Assembly: GCA_919901335.1 (NCBI GenBank)
Contig: CAKKOZ010000126.1
Span: 1-5,091 of the forward strand
Source: Nitrospiria bacterium
GTDB taxonomy: Bacteria; Nitrospirota; Nitrospiria; JACQBZ01
Direction of reading: 5' to 3'
DNA: 5,091 nt
The translations under genes and the position numbers were made by a program. Under the pieces are notes generated by a model. The model was not told the DNA's origin. It was given only the letters and a program-made list of their open reading frames with translations, and did not search any database. Below, in pieces: positions 1-5,091 of this stretch. Each line of letters begins with the position of its first letter. Position 1 is the first letter of the stretch.

Positions 1-405
1 GTAGCCCAGCCCGATCAGCGCCGTGTTTGAGTTGCTGCCGTCCACGATCACCTGAACCTCGGCCGGCCGGCCTCCCTGAAGCCGCCGGCCGAAGTCCGGC
101 GGGATGACGAGAGCCATGACGGCCTTGCCCCGGTCCAACCGATCGATCGCTTCCGTGTAACTGCTGACATAGTCTTTGACGATAAAATACTCGGTCGGCG
201 TGAAGGCCCGGATGTAGTCGCGGCTCTCGGCCGTACGGTTCTGATCCCAGACCGCAATCACGAGATTCTTGAGATCGAAGGTCGCGCCGTACCCCAAAAG
301 GATCAGCTGGACGATCGGCGCGATGAACAGGATCGGAAACAGCCGGGGATCCCGCTGAAGTTGTTTGGCCTCCTTCCAGCCCATCGTGAGAATCCGTTGG
401 ATCAT
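1..405 (-). CDS. ABC-2 type transporter permease, second of a tandem pair (partial, 3' end beyond window)
   Basis: Inner-membrane subunit of an ABC-2 (YbhR/YhhJ-like) exporter. Only the first 135 codons are present; the frame is open to the window edge, so about a third of a typical 370-residue protein is seen. The start is the ATG at 405-403 (MIQRILTMGWKEAKQ). It lies 7 nt after the stop of the preceding permease, with a GAGGA ribosome site (complement 410-414) overlapping that stop, so translation is probably coupled. Residues about 20-40 form the first membrane helix, preceded by the conserved cytoplasmic QRDPR motif. The rest is the start of the large extracytoplasmic domain, including LDRGKA, IPPDFGRR and DGSNSNTA. 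It aligns almost without gaps with the N-terminal half of the upstream permease, so the two are paralogues expected to form a heterodimer. The substrate cannot be told from sequence. Confidence 0.93.
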   Translation of the reverse strand, partial: MIQRILTMGWKEAKQLQRDPRLFPILFIAPIVQLILLGYGATFDLKNLVIAVWDQNRTAESRDYIRAFTPTEYFIVKDYVSSYTEAIDRLDRGKAVMALVIPPDFGRRLQGGRPAEVQVIVDGSNSNTALIGLGY

Positions 406-412
406 CGTGTCC

Positions 413-1513
413 TCATGTCATTCGCGTCGCAAACCGACGGACGCTGATCGTGATCACGACCAGGGCAAAGCCCAGAAGGATCAGTGTGTGCGGCCAGACC
501 GCTTCAATTCCGACCCCTTTTAAGAGAATGGCCCGGAGGATGATCAAAAAATGGGTCGACGGAATCAGAAAGCTCACGCCTTGAAGCGGCAGCGGCATGC
601 TCTCGACCGGGAAAATAAAGCCGGACAGAATGAAGGTCGGGAGCAGCGTGGTCAGAAGGCTGATGAAATAGGCCACGGCGCGCGTCCTGGCGATCGTCGA
701 GATCAGAAGGCCCATCCCGAGCGTGGCCAGCAGGAAGACAATCGTCTGTCCGAACAACTGGACGGCGCTGCCCCGGAACGGCACATGGAAGACCGTCGCG
801 CCCGTCACGAGCGTCAGGACGATCACCCCGAAGCTGATGATCCCGTACGGGAGCATTTTCCCAAGAATCACCTCGACCGGCCGGACCGGACTGATCAGCA
901 GGACCTCCAGGTTCCCGAGTTCCCGCTCTCTCACGATCGCCATCGCCGGAAGGGCGACGCCGATGATCATGATCAGCATTCCCACAATCCCGGGCGTGAT
1001 GAAGATCGTGCTGTTCAGGTCCGGATTGAACCAGACACGGCTTTTGACCTCGACCGTTTTCGGAACCGCGGCGCGGGCTCGATCCGGCAAAAAATCGCGG
1101 AGCACCTGTTCCACATACCCGGAAGCGATGCCGGCGGTGTTGTTGTCCGAGCCGTCGAGAAGGATTTGGATCGGCGCAAGATGTCCGGAAGCGATTCGCT
1201 CCCCGAACCCGGGCGGGATCTCGATATAGACGCTCGCCGTCCCCCGGTCCAGCAGCGCGGCTTCTTTCCCGCAAGCCTCCGCGTCCACCGCGATAAAATA
1301 GCTGGAGCTGAAGAACGACTCGGCCAGCGCGCGCGATTCCTGCGTGCGGTCGCGGTCGCAGACCGCCGTACGGATCTGCTTGATGTCCAGCGTGATCGCG
1401 AACCCGAACAGGATCAGAAGGAGAACCGGCATGAGGATGACCAGCCCCAGCGTCCGCGGATCCCGCCGGATCTCGATAAATTCTTTGACCATGATCGCCC
1501 AGAGACGGTGCAT
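413..1513 (-). CDS. ABC-2 type transporter permease, first of a tandem pair
   Basis: Complete 366-residue inner-membrane permease of the ABC-2 (YbhS/YbhR, DrrB-like) family; E. coli YbhS and YbhR are of similar length. Layout: a cytoplasmic N-terminus with IRRDPR (15-20), membrane helix 1 (about 22-42), a large extracytoplasmic domain (about 43-170) with LDRGTA, IPPGFGER and DGSDNNTA, then about five helices (about 172-194, 222-242, 254-275, 280-302, 341-357). Between helices 2 and 3 lies RERELGNLEVLLISPVRP (195-212), the conserved cytoplasmic stretch thought to contact the ATPase in this family. The start ATG at 1513-1511 has a GGGGG(A) ribosome site 6 nt upstream. The in-frame ATG at codon 8 is less likely because the family begins before the KE motif. 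It follows the ATPase after a 174-nt structured gap and precedes its paralogue by 7 nt. Expected to export a drug-like or other hydrophobic compound; the substrate is unknown. Confidence 0.95.
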   Translation of the reverse strand: MHRLWAIMVKEFIEIRRDPRTLGLVILMPVLLLILFGFAITLDIKQIRTAVCDRDRTQESRALAESFFSSSYFIAVDAEACGKEAALLDRGTASVYIEIPPGFGERIASGHLAPIQILLDGSDNNTAGIASGYVEQVLRDFLPDRARAAVPKTVEVKSRVWFNPDLNSTIFITPGIVGMLIMIIGVALPAMAIVRERELGNLEVLLISPVRPVEVILGKMLPYGIISFGVIVLTLVTGATVFHVPFRGSAVQLFGQTIVFLLATLGMGLLISTIARTRAVAYFISLLTTLLPTFILSGFIFPVESMPLPLQGVSFLIPSTHFLIILRAILLKGVGIEAVWPHTLILLGFALVVITISVRRFATRMT

Positions 1514-1547
1514 TTTATTCCCCCATGATACGCAAGACCCTTATTGC

Positions 1548-1682
1548 ATCAGCGGGTGGCCGGAGGCGGGGCGCCCCGTCCGCCCGCAACGGAAATTCCC
1601 ACTGAGTGCGAGACGGCAAACCCCGGCAGTCCATGAACGGAGTGAGGACGGATGGGGCTGCCGCAGGACAGGACCCGCTGAT
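1548..1682. repeat. 135-bp intercistronic segment bounded by 10-bp inverted repeats, with nested palindromes
   Basis: Sits in the gap between the ATPase stop and the first permease start. ATCAGCGGGT at 1548-1557 is exactly inverted as ACCCGCTGAT at 1673-1682. Inside are a perfect 12-bp palindrome CGGGGCGCCCCG (1567-1578), which is the tip of a longer imperfect hairpin (GCGGG 1552-1556 with CCCGC 1583-1587, CGGA with TCCG), a 9-nt palindrome CACTGAGTG (1600-1608), and a second hairpin (CGGCAG 1624-1629 with CTGCCG 1658-1663, plus CCAT with ATGG). No T-run follows the hairpins in the direction of transcription, so it does not look like an intrinsic terminator. No target-site duplication is visible at the ends. 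It could be a small non-autonomous mobile or REP-like element, or a folded mRNA region that tunes expression of the permeases relative to the ATPase. The inverted repeats are seen; the role is inference. Confidence 0.5.
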
Positions 1683-1687
1683 CACCC

Positions 1688-2620
1688 CTACATCGTTTTC
1701 GACAGCGACACAAAAACATCCTCGATCGAGGGCTGAATCCGCTCCAGCCGCTCCACCGCAAGTCCGGCCGCCTCCAGGACCGCTCGAAGACGCGGGATCG
1801 CCTCCTCCGCGCGCACCACGGCCACATGCAGCTCCTCTCCGTAAATATTAACGTCAATGATCCCCGGAAGCTGCCGGATCAGCCGGAAGGCCTCGTTCAG
1901 CCGGTCGGTCCGGACCGTCACAATTTCATGGGCGTCAAATCCGGACCGGATCCGGACCGGGCTGTCCAGAGCGGCAAGACGGCCCTTCCAGATGAACCCG
2001 ATCCGGTGGCAGCGTTCGGCCTCCTCCATGTAATGCGTCGTAACGAACAGTGTTTTCCCCTTTTCGGCCAGGCCGTAGAAGTAGTCCCACATCGTCCGCC
2101 GGGAGACCGGATCAATTCCGGCCGTGGGTTCATCCAAGAAGATGACGGCGGGATCATGCACCAGCGCGCAGCCCAGCGCAAGCCTCTGCCTCCACCCGCC
2201 GGAGAGCTGCGCCGCCAGCGTTTCCCGGTACGGCTCGAATCCGAGCGAGGCGATCAATTCCTCCGCTTTTTCCCGCGCCGTAGGGGCCGGAAGGTACAGC
2301 CGCGAATAAAACCAAAGATTCTCTTCCACCGTCAGATCGGAATACAGCCCGAAGCGCTGGGACATGTATCCGATCAACGGCTTGACGCGGGCGATCTCCC
2401 GATTCACATCGAAGCCCATGATCCGGGCGGTTCCGGAGGTCGGAAGCAGTATCCCGCAAAGCATCCGGATCGTGGTGGACTTGCCGGCGCCGTTCGGGCC
2501 GAGGAAACCGAAAATCTCGCCCTTTTCGATCTCGAAACTGACGTCGTCCACGGCCGCGACTTTTCCGAACCGCTTGACCAGTCCGTCAGCGGCGATGGCG
2601 ATGGTCCCCCGCGCATTCAT
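1688..2620 (-). CDS. ABC transporter ATP-binding protein (DrrA/YbhF-like, single nucleotide-binding domain)
   Basis: Cytoplasmic ATPase that powers the two ABC-2 permeases encoded downstream; 310 residues. Motifs in order: Walker A GPNGAGKST (41-49), Q-loop Q88 (YMSQRFGLY), signature LSGGWRQRLAL (139-149), Walker B VIFLDEPT (159-166) with catalytic E164, D-loop GIDP (168-171) and switch histidine H196 (TTHYMEEAE). All catalytic residues are present. The signature reads LSGGW rather than LSGGQ. Residues about 230-310 form the C-terminal extension typical of DrrA-type ATPases, ending in QPSIEDVFVSLS. E. coli YbhF has two fused ATPase domains; this protein has one, so it should act as a homodimer under a permease heterodimer. 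The ATG at 2620-2618 overlaps the adaptor stop as ATGA, with a strong AAGGAGG ribosome site (complement 2628-2634) 7 nt upstream, which supports both the start and translational coupling. Confidence 0.96.
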   Translation of the reverse strand: MNARGTIAIAADGLVKRFGKVAAVDDVSFEIEKGEIFGFLGPNGAGKSTTIRMLCGILLPTSGTARIMGFDVNREIARVKPLIGYMSQRFGLYSDLTVEENLWFYSRLYLPAPTAREKAEELIASLGFEPYRETLAAQLSGGWRQRLALGCALVHDPAVIFLDEPTAGIDPVSRRTMWDYFYGLAEKGKTLFVTTHYMEEAERCHRIGFIWKGRLAALDSPVRIRSGFDAHEIVTVRTDRLNEAFRLIRQLPGIIDVNIYGEELHVAVVRAEEAIPRLRAVLEAAGLAVERLERIQPSIEDVFVSLSKTM

Positions 2621-3618
2621 GGCGGACCCTCCTTCAACATTAGCTCCACATCGGCCGGCTGGCCGGGTTTCAACTCGCCGTTCTGGTTCTCGATCGCGAC
2701 CTTCACCTCAAACACCAGCTTCACCCGTTCCTCTTTTGTCTGAATCGTCTTGGGCGTGAACTCGGCCTTGTTCGAAATATGAGTCACCTTCCCCCGGTAC
2801 GTCTTGCCCGGAAAGGTATCCACCATAACCTGGGCTTCGCCGCCCAGCTTAACGCGGCCGAGGTCCGTCTCCTTCACATAGATCGAGACCCAGAGATGGT
2901 CCAGATCGCCCAGCGTGAGGATCGGCGACCCGGATGTCGCAAGTTCCCCTTGCTCGCGGTTCTTTAAAAGCACGGTCGCCGCGAGCGGAGCCGTCAGTCG
3001 GGTGTCGTCGAGCTGGGCAAGCACCCGATCCAGCTCGGCCTGGGCCCGTCGGAATTCCCCGCGGGACGCCTCGATCAGATGCCGGCGCGTGCCGGCCTTT
3101 AAGAGATCAAGATGTCCTCTGGCCTCGCGTTCCTTGGCGACCGCCACGTCGCTTGCCGTCCGGGCCCGTTCCCATTCCTGGTCTGAGACGACCTTGTCGT
3201 TGTGCAGGCGATCCAGTCGGTCTCGATCCATCCGAGTCCTTTCCAGATTGGCCTGCGCCTCCTCGAGCGCGGCCTCGGCCTTTTTGATCTCCTGTTCGCG
3301 GGAACCGGCCTCAAGATTCGAAAGATTGGCGCGTGCGGCCTCCACCTGTGCCTCCGCGGCCCGGATCTGAGCCTCGACTTCGCGGCGCTCGATCCGGACC
3401 AGGAGCTGGCCGTCCGCCACGCGATCGCCTTCGTCCACCAGAATCTGTTCGATGCGGCCGGTGACCTTCGACTCGATCTTTACCTCCGTCGCCTCGACCG
3501 TTCCACTGGCCGTGATGCGGTCAGCCGGCGTGCGATGATTCCAGTACCGAACGGTCGCAACCGCGCCTAAGAGCAGAAGTCCGATGACCGTCACACCAAC
3601 GGCGATGCGCTTCTTCAT
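2617..3618 (-). CDS. HlyD-family periplasmic adaptor (membrane fusion protein), YbhG-like
   Basis: First gene of the exporter operon; 333 residues, close to E. coli YbhG. It links the inner-membrane ABC-2 transporter to an outer-membrane TolC-like channel. Layout: lysine-bearing N-terminus and one membrane helix or uncleaved signal anchor (about 5-24); first half of the lipoyl-like domain (about 35-80, ASGTVEATEVKIESKVTGRI, then VDEGDRVADGQLL); a long heptad-rich alpha-helical hairpin (about 80-205) rich in Ala, Glu, Arg and Leu; second lipoyl half (about 206-237, LTAPLAATVL); and a beta-barrel domain (about 240-330) with LWVSIYVKETDLGRV and a final LKPGQPADVEL. There is no lipobox cysteine, so anchoring is by the helix. 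The start ATG at 3618-3616 is preceded by GGGGAGGAA (complement 3627-3635). The stop overlaps the ATPase start by 4 nt. The substrate is not predictable; multidrug or organic-compound efflux is the usual role of this class. Confidence 0.95.
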   Translation of the reverse strand: MKKRIAVGVTVIGLLLLGAVATVRYWNHRTPADRITASGTVEATEVKIESKVTGRIEQILVDEGDRVADGQLLVRIERREVEAQIRAAEAQVEAARANLSNLEAGSREQEIKKAEAALEEAQANLERTRMDRDRLDRLHNDKVVSDQEWERARTASDVAVAKEREARGHLDLLKAGTRRHLIEASRGEFRRAQAELDRVLAQLDDTRLTAPLAATVLLKNREQGELATSGSPILTLGDLDHLWVSIYVKETDLGRVKLGGEAQVMVDTFPGKTYRGKVTHISNKAEFTPKTIQTKEERVKLVFEVKVAIENQNGELKPGQPADVELMLKEGPP

Positions 3619-3650
3619 GGCTTTGATTCCTCCCCGGTTTCAACAAACGC

Positions 3651-3681
3651 GCCGGCGCCCAACCGCGTTGCCCGGGCCGGC
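3651..3681 (-). other. Hairpin in the leader of the efflux operon
   Basis: GCCG (3651-3654) plus GCCC (3657-3660) pair with GGGC (3674-3677) plus CGGC (3678-3681), giving an all-GC 8-bp stem with a 2-nt bulge and a 13-nt loop. It overlaps a separate perfect palindrome GCGCCGGCGC (3649-3658). In the mRNA it lies about 15 nt upstream of the adaptor's ribosome site. There is no following T-run, so it is not a classical terminator. It may stabilise the leader or affect translation, but GC-rich DNA makes chance stems common. Confidence 0.3.
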
Positions 3682-3716
3682 ATACGCCCCTACACGCAAT
3701 TTCATCACACGCGTCT

Positions 3717-3741
3717 TCGATCATCCCCTCCGGCAGATCGA
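3717..3741. promoter_or_regulatory. Possible operator: inverted repeat just downstream of the efflux promoter
   Basis: TCGATC (3717-3722) is repeated in inverted form as GATCGA (3736-3741) with a 13-nt spacer. It starts a few bases downstream of the predicted transcription start (about 3745), a usual place for a repressor such as the TetR-type regulators that control many efflux operons. No regulator gene is in the window, and the half-sites are short and nearly self-complementary, so chance is a real alternative. Confidence 0.25.
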
Positions 3742-3751
3742 GAAACTCCCG

Positions 3752-3781
3752 ATAGTAGCGACCCCTGCCCGTCCCTGTCAA
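3752..3781 (-). promoter_or_regulatory. Sigma70-like promoter of the efflux operon
   Basis: On the minus strand a perfect -35 box TTGACA (complement 3776-3781) is followed after 18 nt by TACTAT (complement 3752-3757), a four-of-six match to TATAAT. Predicted start of transcription is near 3745, giving a leader of about 125 nt before the adaptor ATG at 3618. It is the best promoter-like pair I find upstream of this operon. The spacer is 1 nt longer than ideal and the -10 box is weak, which would suit a regulated promoter. Confidence 0.6.
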
Positions 3782-3831
3782 GGCCGTGCTTCATTGGGGG
3801 GAACGGAATACAGGCGGGATGGATTAGATAT

Positions 3832-3860
3832 TGACGTCGGCAGTTTAATATAGGTATAGT
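3832..3860 (+). promoter_or_regulatory. Sigma70-like promoter of pntA
   Basis: TTGACG (3832-3837) and TATAGT (3855-3860) are separated by exactly 17 nt. Each matches five of six consensus bases and the spacing is optimal. The surrounding DNA is AT-rich (TTTAATATA in the spacer). Predicted transcription start is near 3867, leaving a leader of about 59 nt. It reads away from the efflux promoter. Confidence 0.7.
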
Positions 3861-3925
3861 ACACGGATGCAAAATCGCCCGATAAGACAAATCAAACAAG
3901 ATATCCGAAGCACGAGAGCGGGTCG

Positions 3926-5091
3926 ATGATCATCGGGGTCCCCAAAGAAACCTTCCCGGGCGAGCGGCGGGTCGCGCTCGTGCCGGGCAGTCTTCCCGCC
4001 CTGATAAAGGCCAAGATCGAGGTGCTGATCGAATCGGGCGCCGGCACGGAAGCCGGCTATCCGGATGCCGCGTACCAGGAAAAAGGCGCGAAGATCGCCG
4101 CAGGCCGGGCGGAGGTGTTCAGCGCGGCCGATGTGATCCTGCAGGTCCGCGGCTTCGGGACGAATCCGGAGGCCGGACGCGCCGACCTGGAACTCTTCAA
4201 ACGGGACCAGATCGTGATCGGTCTTCACGATCCGCTATCCTTCCCGAACGCCGCAAAAGAACTGGCCGGACGCGGCGTGACGGCCTTCGCCCTGGAACTC
4301 CTTCCCCGAATCACCCGCGCGCAGAGCATGGATGTCTTAAGCTCCATGGCCACGGTCGCCGGATACAAGGCCGTGCTGCTTGCGGCCGAGACGCTTCCGC
4401 GGATGTTCCCGATGCTGATGACGGCCGCCGGCACGATCAGTCCGGCCCGGGTCTTCGTCATCGGGGCGGGGGTGGCCGGTCTGCAGGCGATCGCAACCGC
4501 GAAACGTCTGGGTGCGGTGGTGCAGGCCTACGATGTCCGTCCCGCGGTCAAGGAGCAGGTCAAAAGCGTGGGGGCCAAATTCGTGGAGCTGCCGCTTGAG
4601 GCCGGCGCGGCCGAGGGCGAGGGCGGATATGCCAAGGCGATGGATGAGGCTTTTTACCAGCGGCAGCGGGAGATGATGGCCCGCGTCGTGGCCGCGAGCG
4701 ACGTGGTGATCTGTACCGCCGCCATACCGGGAAAACGCGCGCCGGTGCTGGTGACGGGCAAGATGGTGGCCGGCATGCCGCCGGGTTCGGTAATCGTGGA
4801 CCTGGCGGCCGAGAGCGGCGGCAACTGCGAGCAGACCCAGCCCGGCCGCACCATCACGGCGCACGGGGTGACGATCATTGGAGTGGTCAGCCTCGCGGCG
4901 ACCGTTCCCCACCATGCCAGCCAGATGTACGCAAAAAACATTGCGACGTTTCTGCTCAACATGATCAGCAAGGAAGGAATATTCCAATTAAAAATGGAGG
5001 ATGAAATCGTCCGGGGAACGCTGGTCGCCCGCGGGGGAAACGTGGAGCATCCGCAGGTCCGGGCGCTTTTGGGTCTGCCGACGGCTGAAAC
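3926..5091 (+). CDS. pntA: NAD(P) transhydrogenase subunit alpha, NAD(H)-binding domain I (partial, 3' end beyond window)
   Basis: Subunit of the proton-translocating transhydrogenase, which uses the proton gradient to pass hydride from NADH to NADP+. 388 codons are visible with no stop. The N-terminus MIIGVPKETFPGERRVALVP is typical of the AlaDH/PntA superfamily. PntA rather than alanine dehydrogenase is shown by RITRAQSMDVLSS (128-140), matching the R127/Q132/D135/S138 nucleotide-contact residues of Rhodospirillum rubrum domain I with a shift of one (R128, Q133, D136, S139), and by the dinucleotide fold GAGVAG (180-185) followed by AYDVRPAVKEQVKSVGAKF. D203 would hold the NADH ribose. Domain I is about 380 residues, so the visible part covers nearly all of it. 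No membrane helix has begun, so it may be a split alpha subunit (PntAA) followed by PntAB and PntB. The ATG at 3926 is the only in-frame start before an upstream stop (3857-3859); its ribosome site (GAGAGCGGG) is weak. Confidence 0.95.
   Translation, partial: MIIGVPKETFPGERRVALVPGSLPALIKAKIEVLIESGAGTEAGYPDAAYQEKGAKIAAGRAEVFSAADVILQVRGFGTNPEAGRADLELFKRDQIVIGLHDPLSFPNAAKELAGRGVTAFALELLPRITRAQSMDVLSSMATVAGYKAVLLAAETLPRMFPMLMTAAGTISPARVFVIGAGVAGLQAIATAKRLGAVVQAYDVRPAVKEQVKSVGAKFVELPLEAGAAEGEGGYAKAMDEAFYQRQREMMARVVAASDVVICTAAIPGKRAPVLVTGKMVAGMPPGSVIVDLAAESGGNCEQTQPGRTITAHGVTIIGVVSLAATVPHHASQMYAKNIATFLLNMISKEGIFQLKMEDEIVRGTLVARGGNVEHPQVRALLGLPTAE

Larger units (their letters stand above)
3619..3925. 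other. Divergent intergenic region between the efflux operon and pntA
   Basis: This 307-nt stretch separates two divergently transcribed units. It holds a sigma70-like promoter for each side, whose -35 boxes lie 50 nt apart, and a leader of about 125 nt for the efflux operon that carries two inverted repeats. I see no convincing gene: the short reading frames here lack ribosome sites, cross the promoters, or run out of frame into the adaptor gene. The pntA-proximal end (about 3821-3910) is noticeably more AT-rich than the rest of the window, as expected of promoter DNA. Confidence 0.8.

Noticed and set aside
551..1528. A 325-codon plus-strand reading frame opposite the first permease
   Set aside because: It is antisense to a clearly conserved ABC-2 permease, has an Arg/Asp/Gln-rich low-complexity translation without recognisable motifs, and is explained by GC-rich codon use leaving few stops on the other strand.
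1552..1587. Intrinsic terminator between the ATPase and the first permease
   Set aside because: The GC hairpin is strong, but the bases following it in the minus-strand direction (GATGCAATAAGG...) have no T-run, and the downstream permease genes have no evident promoter of their own and need readthrough.
1635..1657. Similarity between GAACGGAGTGAGGACGG (1635-1651) and GAACGGAATACAGGCGG (3802-3818) as a repeat pair
   Set aside because: Only the first seven bases match without a break and the rest is scattered G-rich agreement, which is expected by chance in this base composition.
1826..2743. A 305-codon plus-strand reading frame opposite the ABC ATPase and the end of the adaptor
   Set aside because: It crosses two real minus-strand genes with intact catalytic motifs; its product is Pro/Arg/Gly-rich with no domain.
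3521..3781. An 86-codon minus-strand frame (TTG start) covering the efflux leader
   Set aside because: Its start codon lies inside the predicted -35 box, so it would not be transcribed from that promoter, and it runs about 100 nt out of frame into the adaptor gene.
3705..3899. A 64-codon minus-strand frame across the pntA promoter
   Set aside because: No ribosome site, overlaps both promoters, and the translation has no recognisable features.
4337..4987. A 216-codon minus-strand reading frame opposite pntA
   Set aside because: It is antisense to pntA, His/Arg/Gly-rich, and shows no family features; pntA is conserved along the whole stretch.
3926..5091. Alanine dehydrogenase instead of PntA
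   Set aside because: Alanine dehydrogenases share the N-terminal motif and fold, but the RAQSMDVLSS loop and the AYDVRPAVKEQVKSVGAKF stretch are transhydrogenase hallmarks.
1..5091. CRISPR array, tRNA, rRNA, insertion sequence or attachment site
   Set aside because: I found no regularly spaced repeats, no cloverleaf with a CCA-type acceptor, no rRNA-like sequence, and no transposase or integrase coding region.

Overview
The window is GC-rich bacterial DNA with tight gene packing, an ATGA stop/start overlap and Shine-Dalgarno sites. A periplasmic-adaptor (HlyD-type) gene points to a Gram-negative cell envelope. The exact lineage cannot be fixed from this window. A PntA subunit that may be the split, soluble type fits several environmental phyla, but that is only a weak hint.

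Minus strand, read from about 3781 down to 1: one operon for a tripartite ABC-2 type efflux/export system. A sigma70-like promoter (3752-3781) leads through a leader of about 125 nt to an HlyD/YbhG-like membrane-fusion protein (2617-3618). This overlaps by 4 nt a DrrA/YbhF-like ABC ATPase (1688-2620). After a 174-nt gap rich in inverted repeats comes a first ABC-2 permease (413-1513). Seven nt after its stop comes a second, paralogous ABC-2 permease (1-405), whose 3' end lies outside the window. Gene order and protein types match the E. coli ybhG-ybhF-ybhS-ybhR arrangement, except that the ATPase here has one nucleotide-binding domain. In the expected assembly the two permeases form the inner-membrane channel, the ATPase dimerises on the cytoplasmic face, and the adaptor spans the periplasm towards a TolC-like outer-membrane channel, which is not encoded here.

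Positions 3619-3925 (307 nt) form a divergent intergenic region. It carries the two back-to-back promoters, two inverted repeats in the efflux-operon leader, and no convincing gene.

Plus strand, 3926 to the window end: pntA, the NAD(H)-binding subunit of proton-translocating NAD(P) transhydrogenase, read for 388 codons with no stop. It is driven by a good TTGACG-N17-TATAGT promoter and is functionally unrelated to the efflux operon.

I see no clearly new system. The least explained part is the 135-bp segment at 1548-1682, bounded by perfect 10-bp inverted repeats and holding nested palindromes inside the efflux operon.
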